Assembly: GCA_018873245.2 (NCBI GenBank) | Contig: JAEMBT020000007.1 | Location: 3,091,129-3,155,128, forward strand | DNA length: 64,000 bases | Origin: Archegozetes longisetosus | Lineage: Eukaryota > Arthropoda > Arachnida > Sarcoptiformes > Trhypochthoniidae | Direction of reading: 5' to 3' | Made by a program: the position numbers and the translations under genes | Shown here: piece by piece, positions 51,301 to 61,940 of the stretch | How the letters are laid out: each line of letters starts with the position of its first letter | Numbering within the stretch: position 1 is the stretch's first letter | Notes under the pieces: model-generated | The model's input: only the letters and a program-made list of their open reading frames with translations | Databases searched by the model: none | Told to the model about the DNA's origin: nothing

Positions 51301-54300
51301 GATCTTGAATGTGAATCAATATTCGAGCTCTTAGCTCAATTTTATATATTCTTATAGGACACAAATATTCTTCGAAAAACTATTGAAGGAAATACTTGAA
51401 TATTACTTAATGCATTTATTTTGCACACATATATCAATCCATTTATATAAGTATATTGATCTCAACTCGTGTACAAAATGAAATTTCTATAATTTTAAAA
51501 GTTTTGTGAAAATAAATTTAACTTAACTATTATTATTATCTGTTTTACTTTCATTAGCTAATTTTCCCATATTCAAAATAGATAAGAACTTATTTATTTA
51601 TGTAGTTTTACAGTTTTGTTCACCAGACCTTACGTAATCAGTATAAAATGAGGTATATTTTGGTAGCTTTGAAAAGAACAATCTATGGATTTTAAAAACA
51701 TATGCAGATCGATTAAAATGTAAACTGATTCAATTGTTCGAAATAATTGCCTTTAAGCATTTACATTTTTATTACGACTACAGTTTGTACTTGTAGAACT
51801 CATTCTACTGACTCTCAGTATTGACTGTGTTAGTAGTGAGTGATAAGCTTTAGGTTAAACCTCATAACTGTTTTGATGCTGTGTTGGACGTGCGCTAACA
51901 TTTTGGAATATTCTAACTTTTATCCAAAGCTATGAGACGGTCAACACTGAGAGACAGACACTGAGAACACAGTTCACTGTTGTGCTCATCACATCATCGC
52001 ATTCATGCAGTTATAGAGCTCTGTCTTTACAATTGATTACAAAACACAACATTTAATAGTTTGTGAGCTAAAACATATCTGTTTTGAGTGAATCTAAACT
52101 TACTGAACAACTCTTCTTCTTTGAAATTATTTTTTCGTCTTATTCTCTATTTGTCATTTAATAAGTATAAGAACTGGAATAAGAACTGGAAGCGTCTCTT
52201 AATAACACAATACTATTTATACGTATTTCAATCAATTGTATTAACGCAAAGTAAGTAATGCTTCAGTTTATTCAATTTCTCTCAACTTTCTATTGAAGTC
52301 ATGATTAAAAGCAATCATTTTTTAATAGAAGTAAAATTTGATCTGAAAATGTTTATTTTGTTTGATCGATTCTCAATTCAATGGTTCGAAATGTGACTCA
52401 ATTTAAGACTTGATTTGTTATCTGTTTATAATTAATGGCATTATTTTCAATATAAAAAATATGAGAAATAATCTGAATTTGCAATTAAACACTTATATAA
52501 ACTTATTTTTACTTTTTATAACTTTTGAACAAAACAAATCTGTTTTACGGATAAAGAGTAGAGAAGAGATTGACTTTGATTTGAACAAATAAACTTTCAT
52601 TTCATTGTTTCATTGTTTGATTGCTGTGTTTTAACGAAAAGCACATCAAATTCGGGCTATTTTTCAAGAGATCAAAAGCTATGGTGAGGTTAATCTTTCG
52701 TTAATCTTTCAAAGCATTTATCGTCAAATACAATACAATTCGTATCTCTTATAATGGGTTCAAAAAATAATTTGAAAAATAAAATAACTGACGAGAAAAG
52801 AGATTTCGATCAAATTTTTCATATGATTTTGATCTGACACTAAATGTGAACAAAAGTTTTTATATCGATATAAATATATTTTTGTTATATTCAATTGTAA
52901 AACAATAGCTATAGAATTGAATTTTGGAAAAATTGTTTTCAAATTGAATTGACGTTTATTTTTATTGGTCAGTAATCATAGAAAAACATTAAAGTATTTC
53001 TGGTATTGTGAACACGAATCGAAACAATAGATGAGAGAACCGAATACATGACTGAATACAACAGCGAATACAACACTAAATACAGTACATATGAGGAGAG
53101 GAAGATTATCGCACTTTTGTCATTATTGCCATTCATCTAATCTTATTAACTGTTTTTCTTAACTGCAGACTCGCATAAAAAATATATGAAAGAGATCGAC
53201 ACAAATACCAATTGATAAAAACAATGATTACATAATGATCTTTTACTATCTTTAGAAGCTATTCTCAAGTGTAAAAATTGAGTTTTAATGAATCAAATAA
53301 CTTAATAAAAAGTATTCTTTTAATCATATTATTTGACAAGTTTGAAGTTTCATAATGCAAATAAACTCTCGTATAGACTTTTTAATAGTGAGTTCGTATG
53401 GTATTTTCGATCGAATTTGCTGATTATGTGAAAGTTGCTGTCATTTTACGAACAAAACATTTGAAAAATTAGAATCAGTACAATTTAAATTCTATTTATA
53501 AAAATGTAAATGTTTCATTATTATAGTTCATCTTCGATACAATAACATGTGTTACAGTTTATTATTTTTCAAAAAACCTATTCTTTAATTATTTTAATTG
53601 GACTTAATAAATGTTACATTTTTGTTTACCACAAGCATCGAATTTACTGTCTGCTTTTGGTTGTTCTCTTACACTATTTATAACCTACTAGATATTGAAT
53701 CAAATTTTCAGCTCTTATCTTTTTCAATTTCTGAATCTTTTCTGTAATTATTATTTTAGCTGAACCCTAGAACAGCTTTCTGTGAAACATATATAAGACT
53801 AATTTTCGAATTATGAGAGCAATAAAAAATAAACTTTTCAATAAATTATTTCTAACTCAGAGCAATTTAATATCAATTTATCTTTTCAAATTATACCAAA
53901 CGCGTCATTTTTTTAGATCTATTACTCGTTTAATTTTTGTCAACTAAGAATTATATTGAATAAATTTTAAATCTCAACTAAAACTGGTCTTTAATTACAA
54001 TTTTTATACCTAAAAGTATTAATCAATTTCTATATATGTCACAAAAAACTGTAGAAAAGAAACAGCAAAAGAAAAAATTTGGTCAATATTCTATTGACTT
54101 GATTGAGGCCAAACATTTAAGCATCACCAAATCAGAAAACAGTTTTGAGTAGACAATTGGGATGATTACACTCCAAGAACAAATATAGAATAGTATCATT
54201 TGATTATCTGAAGGGCTAAAGATCTTTAAACCAAAAGCATATAATTTTATGGAAGACGGACTTTGGAGACTATCTTATCGTTAATCAATAAACGCTTATG

Positions 54301-54415
54301 TTTACATTATATTACAATCGCAAAGTATATATTACACATAAACACTTTATGTCTGCACGAAAGTTATCAAGACATCTCTAGAATGTGTTGTTTATTCGTT
54401 TGCCATTACGCCGTT

Positions 54416-54456
<41 letters not shown>

Positions 54457-55156
54457 TTTTCTTTTGTGTTAAGCCAATAGAGATAAGGTTGTGATAAATT
54501 TTGTATTTTGAAAAATCTGTTGATTCGATATTTCTTGATCAATTTTTTGAAAAGAATATTCTTAAGCCAATGCCTACAAGTTTTAACTGTTTAGAGAATA
54601 AAAATCTATTCTTTGGTTGAAATATTGATCTTAAAATGCACTTTAATTTCGATTCTGTTCTAGATTCAAGTTTAATTGAATAGATTGGAATTTATGCAAT
54701 AAAACTAGCGTTCATTTGAAGTTTTCGCTCATCATTTAGGACAAAAGTGTTTAGTTATTAGAATTTCAACGCACACAGAATGCAAACTATTTATTGCTTT
54801 TCATTTTCTGCTGAACTTATATTTGAAACGAATAATTCACTGAATAAGTCATGTGAATAGAATATGATTTATTTAATTCTTTGAGACCTTTATAAAAAAA
54901 ATTTCTTAAATATCGGAATAATGCGTATTCAATGTTTTGAATTTTTATGATATGCAAAATATTTAAATTTAAAATTTTTAGGCTTTATGAAGAGATACTT
55001 CTGAGCTGCTTTCAAGTTATGCTGTAGTCTATTCAAAACACACGGAAAATTCCTGAAAGTAATGTATTTGAATCAAAAATCTGAATTATTTTGTTGATTT
55101 GTCTTATAATCTATCGAATTAATTTGCACAAGTTATTCAATAATACAATCTACTAG
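51301..55156. other. No gene recognised
   Basis: AT-rich DNA between unit D and the piggyBac-like MITE, interrupted only by the (TC)n microsatellite at 54418-54454. A mildly G+C-richer patch at 51780-52010 (repeated GACTC/CACTGAGA words) has no clear inverted ends or reading frame. Confidence 0.55.
54418..54454 (+). repeat. (TC)n microsatellite
   Basis: An uninterrupted TC/CT dinucleotide run of 37 bases. The surrounding short open frame is a by-product of the repeat. Confidence 0.95.
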
Positions 55157-55160
55157 TTAA

Positions 55161-55621
55161 ACCTTCGAAGGAACTGTGGGGTCTTATTTGTCCTAACAAT
55201 ATTTTGAAATTTTGTTAAAAACAAACCATAAATGCAAAAAATCTAAAAAATTCTTTATTCTATCACAAACTATTTCTTAACAAAACTACATAATTGTCAT
55301 TTTAATATTACTTATAATTAAAATTCTAAAAATAAATAAGTAAAGCAAAGTCTGGTGTCGTACCCCACCTTTCTATTCACGTAACTTTTTTTCGTAATAT
55401 ATTTCAATGCGATTTGGATGAATCCAATAAGAAAGGGGTTAACTATGATGTCAAATGTTATGACTTGGATACAACACGATATGTGAATGGAATAGTGGGG
55501 TATTTTTGTTTAGTCCTTGAGTTCTACGCATAATAAGCCCAGATTCGTCCAGGAAGGTTCCTGCGATTTTTTGACCCCATCTTTCCCTTTAAGTGATTCT
55601 AAACACAATTCCTTCGAAGGG
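55161..55621. mobile_element. piggyBac-like MITE with TTAA target duplication
   Basis: A 461-bp element between TTAA at 55157-55160 and TTAA at 55622-55625. The ends read ACCTTCGAAGGAACTGTG and, as complement of the right end, CCCTTCGAAGGAATTGTG. A second, internal inverted pair lies around 55365-55390 (ACCCCACCTTTCTATTCACG) and 55480-55503 (GTGAATGGAATAGTGGGG). No transposase frame. TTAA duplication and nested inverted repeats fit the piggyBac superfamily. The element is visibly less AT-rich than its surroundings. Confidence 0.75.
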
Positions 55622-56924
55622 TTAAGCGTGTATAAAATTTTTTAATAGAAAATTGTCATGTTTTGAAAGATATGTTTATTTAAAATTTAGCTTAGCAAAA
55701 GTTTTGAAGTTAAAGGTTTAAGGCACTTTAAGGGATTCAGATTTAAAGGACTGTGATGAAAGTTCGCGCCATTTTAGTCTACTCCTTACACATTATAAGT
55801 TCATAACCATTTCCTCAATTTAACGTAAGGACACGAAAAGGCTTAATAAGTTTAGAAATAATTTAACCTTGTTTTAGGTCAAACTGTCTTGAAATGAGCT
55901 TAAGATTTCTAGACATGACATATTCGTGCATTAAATTTTTGAACCTTGCTATAAACATCTTTTTTCAACTGTTATCATTGTTATCAAAACTTTTTCTGAT
56001 AAAGTGAAAGAGATTAGATCTCAACAGTGACAAAATCTTTGGGACTTACATTTTATTATCCATTTTATAGATTATATAATCCAGATATCTATAACGAAAA
56101 TCCATTAGTAATTTGCTAAACACGTTAAACATAGATCTATACTCTCATATAATATGGTACTTGTTATGTAATACTGAATCACAAATCATTACAGATTTAT
56201 TTTATATCAGTAAAAGATAAATGAGTTATTTTTCATATTGTAGGCATGCATTAAGAAGATTTTGATCAAATATTGCTTAACATCTGATACGATGAGAGCA
56301 TCCAATTTTCCTATACTCAATTTCAAATAAATCTTTTTACTTACATGACTTATGTCACGCTAACTGAAAACCCGGTGCATTTCTTATTTATTGTCTGGTA
56401 TTAGATAAAGATTTTTGCTCTGATTACTACTCTTGAAACTCCATTCTTTGGCTTAAATATTCGATTCGCTGATGTATTTCCTTTGTCTTTTTTAATTCTT
56501 CATTTATATTCTGAATTTTCAGAATATAAATCATACAAAATGAATTTTCTTCACCTTAGAAAATTTTCAGACGATTACATAACTAAAGTCAACTAAAGTC
56601 ATCAAAGTCAATGAAACATGTGTAAAATTCTTATTTACAAGACTTTGAAAAATGAGAGAAATTTCCAATAAAAATAATGCGAAAGTCTTAAAATAAAAAT
56701 GCTCATTTTGCATATAAGTATTACAATAAATATTTCATTACCGCTTGCCTTCTCATAGAGTAACTTAAGAGATAGTATCAAAATTTAATTTTCGTACACG
56801 ACAAGTAAGATTTTGTGCATAACTTTCACATTAATATACGAGAAGAAATAAGTCGAGCGTAACTGCAAATTGATGTGTCATTTAATATAACCCTAAGGGC
56901 TACAAGGGTTTAATATAAATACAG

Positions 56925-57040
56925 TTAAGCCTTGTATGATAAAATTCGACATAACAATTTTCGATGTAAAGAAGTTTTGAAATATCCAAATGAATTCTTC
57001 GGTCTCTTGAGCTTCATTATAACGAAGTCTCACTTTGTTT
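56925..57040. repeat. pogo/Tigger-like remnant in duplicon B
   Basis: Starts CAGTTAAGCCTTGTATGATA and ends with CATTATAACGAAGTCTCACT, whose complement gives a matching pogo-type terminus. Similar GTTATAACGAACTTC sequence stands at the equivalent place in duplicon A (15355-15400), so the insertion predates the A/B duplication. Confidence 0.45.
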
Positions 57041-58318
57041 GCGAAGCTATTAAGTTATACGGAGTAATAGACTTCTATATTTAATTATTAGAAATAGCCC
57101 TCAAACTTTTCTCCAGATAATTGAAGTTGAGGTCAATTAATTCCGTCTAATTAAACAGGGAAACGAAAATTTGATGTGCAATCAATTTTTCTACCTTTAG
57201 CAACGGTTCACTCTTTTTCTACAAAACCATGCAAGAAATTTTGAGCTTATACATTAAAAGTACGAGTTGATTAACAATTCTAAGAAACCAATTACTTTTG
57301 GTGAGATAAGTTAATTAGTTGTTTGGTCTGGGTTTAATTTCCTTTTAAAGTTGACTCTTTCATTTGATATTTTCAACCAAACAAGAATTGAGTCTCTTTT
57401 GAATCTTTATTGGTGTCTAGGTTTAACTTTAAAAATCGAAAAAAATATTCAAGAAAAAAGCCATTTTTCTGTACCATTTCAACCGCGAATAATGTTTAGT
57501 ACCAAAATGAATGGATACTAAAAACCTGTTTCTTCCTTTCCATTGAGTATAGTATTTGATAAAAGCAATACAATCAGAGCTAGTGTTAGAATTTCATGAC
57601 AGTTCGTAAATAAAGAAATAGAATATTCTTACATTTGATTATTGCTCATAAATCTATTCTTTGCTTATTACTTGAAGTGTTTTCTAAGCGAATGCTCTAT
57701 AGCTATGGAAAACTGTGTAAAGATTATACAAAGCAATGGATAATTAAATATAAGACTTATATCTGATATTAATACATATTTATAGGTAACTATTCATAAT
57801 TGATGCTAAAATTAAACAAATATACACGTTCGACTTTGCAATCACAAGTATGAACCTAATAAACCGAGCGACTAAACGTTATTGTAATAATTTCTTTGGT
57901 AAATGAAATTTTATCGTTAATTATTATTTCCAGTTGTATTCTTGATGCATCTCATTTTTCCTCTGAACACTGCTGAAAACTAAAACTCAGCATCAATTTA
58001 ATTTCAGTACGAATTTTTAGTTTCCGTTCTATAAGAAGTTGATTTAAACAACGAAAAGAATTCTATAGATTTAGGATAAAATGAAAATGCTTTGATTGTT
58101 TAAAGCAATGGTTTTCAGAATTATTTTTATTATCTTGAAATTAATTGCAACAGATTTGTTCATTAAATTTTACCTAGGAATCTTCAATATTTTCCTATTG
58201 AACACTACTATATAATACAATAGCTTGAGCGAGAGTAAACATTTTACTGGCATATTAGCTCTAAATAAAATAAAATGTTAAGCGAGAAAAAATTTATTTT
58301 GGTCACAAATCTCTAGCA

Positions 58319-58543
58319 GTAAGTGCAATAAGTTGTCGTACATATCAGAAAAAGTTGTGCAAAACTATAGATAAAAAAGATGAGAAAAACAAAATCAAAA
58401 AGAATTGCCACAAATGGCATGAAAGAGAGCGTATAGTATTTGAGGACAAGAAAGAAATAAAAGATTTGCTTAACTTTATTGAGGCATATATTGAGTCAAT
58501 TCCCTCTTATGTCAATAGGAATGAAATCAAAATAAATATATGA
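58319..58543 (+). CDS. Small conserved ORF, duplicon B copy
   Basis: Paralogue of the ORF at 17077-17280. The frame is open further upstream here, reading VSAISCRTYQKKLCKTIDKK before the shared part, and ends ...EIKINI at the stop at 58541-58543. The conserved core is Cys-His-Lys, an ER.. pair, DK.EIK.LLNF, then AYI..., basic and probably helical. It lies 1.5 kb upstream of the carboxylesterase start on the same strand. No start codon or upstream exon could be fixed; CTCTAG at 58311-58316 is a possible acceptor. Function unknown. Confidence 0.45.
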   Translation, partial: VSAISCRTYQKKLCKTIDKKDEKNKIKKNCHKWHERERIVFEDKKEIKDLLNFIEAYIESIPSYVNRNEIKINI

Positions 58544-59729
58544 CAAAAGCAAATAAAATCTAGAATATCGTGAATAAGAACTTGATGAAAGAGATGAAAA
58601 TTGCAAGGAATCTAAAGAAACCAGAATTGATGGTGAATGAATGAGACTGAAAACTGTATAAAATATTCAAAAGTTTATGAATAGTGACGGAAGTCAATTG
58701 AAGCGGTGTAATTCCGATTTACTACATTCGATGAATTTATGAAAATAATTCACTTGGTCTTAAGTCAATAAAAGTTCTTTTAATTGATTATATAGTAATA
58801 ATATTCAATTAATTAATTAATTTGATACCGATTTTAGCAAATAAGTTGATTTAATTCTACCATAAATATTATTATAATACAACTTATTCGTTGTTAAATA
58901 ACTTATTAACAACCAATCCTTACTTAATTCCAGTGAAAAAGCTGACTTATCTAACACTGCAAGTATCTCAAGTGATTATCGGGTTTGAATTTCAGACTAA
59001 AACTTTATTAAAGTACTCGTCTTCACATACTTAATGAACAAAATCTTAGTTGTGAATATGCCCCGAATGACCAGATGTACACGTCGGAAACCTATCATTC
59101 AGGTACTATACTATATTAGATAATGAACATTACAATACTTACAGATATTTTTTAAACAAAATTTTTATAAATTTCATTTTAATATAGTAGGCATGATATG
59201 AGTGAAAAAATGATTTAAATATAAATTTTTATCACAATGAGAACAGCAAATAAGAACAATCGTTGCAATCGTTTATATCACAACCATTTGAATCACTTTC
59301 AGAACATAGTCTGTAGTTAGGATGTTTCCCCAATAAAAGTTGCAGCAAGTTTTATATGTTACAGCACGTTATATATGCAGAACTAGTACATTTCGGGTGT
59401 TTATTTCTGGTCGCTCAGAGCATATTCGTAAGTAAAATTATGCTTGTTAGGTATGTGAAGACAAATACTTCAATAAAATTTTAGTCTGAGCTTCAGACGC
59501 GATAATCACTTGAGATACTTTCAGTTTAAGGGGAAAGGAAATCGCTCGTATTTACTTACATCAATTTCACTTGATCGAGAGATTTTACGAAATTTCAATC
59601 TGAAAAAATTATATATTTCTTGCATTTTTATGACTCTCGACTTGAATTATTTTGATTTTTAACTTTTGATTACTTTGATAGAAATGATGAGTTCAAGAAA
59701 TTTTCACCATCTACTCAATTCTCTCCTCA

Positions 59730-59980
59730 CTTGTGTTTATTCAGTCTTTATTTATCTGCTTTTGTGTAGACAGAAAAGTATAATAAATAGAGTTTATCGC
59801 AATCAATAAAAGAAAATCTGTGCTTTTGATCATCTCTTCATAGAATCCAAAACCTAAGTTTTCTGAATTCTAACAAAATCAATGAAATAAAACAATGTGA
59901 TCTTTATAACTTCAATGGATGACTATTATGATCAAAATCTATTATTCTTTTCCATATCATTAGAAAATTCTTGAAAATAG
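59730..59980 (+). promoter_or_regulatory. Conserved 5' leader of the carboxylesterase, shared by three loci
   Basis: The 300 bases before the carboxylesterase start contain a block that also occurs at 17830-18010 (duplicon A) and 40290-40480 (unit C). Shared features are a TTTATT...CAG stretch, TATAATAAAT (59779 here; 40332 in unit C), AATCAATAAAAG and AAATCAATGAAAT. Preservation in three otherwise diverged places suggests promoter or transcribed leader sequence, with TATAATAAAT as a possible TATA box. This is inferred from comparison only. Confidence 0.35.
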
Positions 59981-60043
59981 TAGATAGAATACAATGAAAA
60001 ATAACCAAAAAATCTCATTTTTCATTCACAGACTATTTCAACG

Positions 60044-61940
60044 ATGAACCCAAGTGAGAGCATATCGTTCCTAAGAGTTATTGGTGATGAAGATCATGAA
60101 GAATCTGAGCGGAGATGCCTTTCATCTTGTAATATGAGCAATAAAAACAAAAATCTGTTGATCAGTTTGTTGAGAAAATCGTCGCCATTTATTTACGTCT
60201 CTTTCATTACAATCCTTTTAATAGTTTGTGCGCTTTATTTTGTTTTGTTGAATAACTTTAATTCAAGTGCGAATCTGAATCAATTACATAACAATTTGGG
60301 ACAAAATATTGTGAATAATATTGCGAGCGATAATAGTGATGAAAAACCACTTTCACCATTTGAAGAAGCGGTTATGGTTGAGACAGATTGCAGTAAACTG
60401 ATTGGAACTGTTGAAGACGGAGCCTTTGCTTTTAAGGTGATTATTGTGTGTACTGGAATGATCCTTTTACTAGCATCTCATAAGAATTTTATTTTGTGAA
60501 TAAACTATATTTTTAAAGCTATTCTTTCAATTTTTGAAATACATTTTTGAATTATATCGAAGTCTCTGGTTTTCGGTGAAATAGATCTGTAAAAATGACT
60601 TAAGTCGAAACATAGAAGAAAAACTCTACTCTAACTCGGATAAACTTCAATTGGTCTTTTAGTTTGCATTCAAGACTCACAAAACATAAATAAATTTTTC
60701 CTTTCTTGTATCAAATTTTATTTAAACTCTTATTTTAGAAGAATAAAACTTCAGTTTATACGTTCATATAAAATACTTTAGCTGATAAATATCAAAAAAT
60801 ACTGAAAATTATAAGGAAACTAAAATTCAATTTTGTTCGAGAAAAAGTCGGCGAATGAAAACATGATTAATGTGCTCTCAATTTAAATGACAGTAATGAT
60901 TGAGATCATTAAACAGAAAGACTTTAATTGACGCCGAACGAAGAAAAATTGCAGGAACAAGAAGCCATTTAAGAAGCAAATCATTCCTCACACATTCCTC
61001 CTGTATGTTACTATTGGATGTAATTTACCTGAATCTTTAGGTTGACTTTACTCACAATTTAGAAGTAGAAATTAGAAAAATTTTGAATCCTGTTCCTTTC
61101 CATTCCTGTCAGATTGATTTTAATTATGCGCATCCTTTTCTAAGAATTGTATCTCAGAAGTTTCGTCGCATTTCTTCAATAGGCTTCATATTTATTATAC
61201 CTATAAAAAGTAACAAATGTTTTTAAATAGGAACTGTATAATGCTTTTTAGCTATAATTATTATCATAGCAAAATTTGTACTAAAAGATATTTTGGCACA
61301 ACAGATCAACGACATTCATCTTTATTGCAGTACAATTCTAATTTTCAATGTTTAAAGCGAAACCCGACATGAAGTCAATCTTAATATTAAAATTTATACA
61401 AATGTTGCTGTTTTAAGATCTGATTTGTATAGAGTTATACACATAAATCCGTAGAAACTAAAATTAAAAATTATTTTTTACTTTAATTAAAGAATTAATC
61501 AAACATAACTTCAAATTTTTTTCGAGTATTTGAGGTTCTATAAAAATAATTTGTTTCTCAGATCAAAAATTTTCTAAATCAACAAGTACCTTAGTTTCAT
61601 CAATTACTTAATACCAATCCCATTCTGCACTCAAGTTTTTTTATTCTCATCTTATTATTAGAACTACCTTTCCACATCTTGTATCAGTGGAATAACATTT
61701 CGTTATATTCCAAACTGAATAGGGAATTCCATACGCATTACCACCAATCGGTCCTTTAAGATGGTCACGACCCATACCATTATGGAGTGATTCTAATCAA
61801 TGTCATAAACGTCACAATCAGTACAGAAGAGTCAAACAGTTTGGTTCTGCGTGTGTTCAGTTTAATCCTCTCAATAAAAAATAGAGGGAAATGAAGATTG
61901 TCTTTATCTCAATATATGGACGCCACGACTCGACGATTCG
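60044..61940 (+). CDS. Type-B carboxylesterase with N-terminal membrane anchor, 5' part, frameshifted
   Basis: First two exons of a carboxylesterase/cholinesterase-fold protein. Exon 1 is 60044-60436 (131 codons), the intron 60437-61722 (donor AAG|GTGATT, acceptor AATAG|GGA, phase 0), exon 2 61723-61940, followed by a GTAAAA donor. Residues 1-47 are polar and 48-69 form one membrane segment (YVSFITILLIVCALYFVLL), so a type II protein with the esterase domain outside. The domain begins ETDCSKLIGTVEDGAFAFK in exon 1 and continues GIPYALPPIGPLRW in exon 2, the usual N-terminal block. Exon 2 also holds EDCLYLNIWTP, the type-B esterase signature. A run of six A at 61876-61881 puts a stop at 61882-61884; one more A would restore the frame, so this is a one-base deletion or a sequence error. 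The exon with the catalytic serine is not visible, so hydrolysis versus an adhesion role like neurotactin cannot be decided. Confidence 0.75.

Noticed and set aside
51780..52010. Possible transposon from partly inverted GACTCTCAGTATTGAC / GTCAACACTGAGAGAC words
   Set aside because: The inverted match is short and there is no target duplication or coding sequence between the words.
54263..54472. ORF ending in a run of Leu-Ser repeats
   Set aside because: The repeats are simply the (TC)n microsatellite translated.
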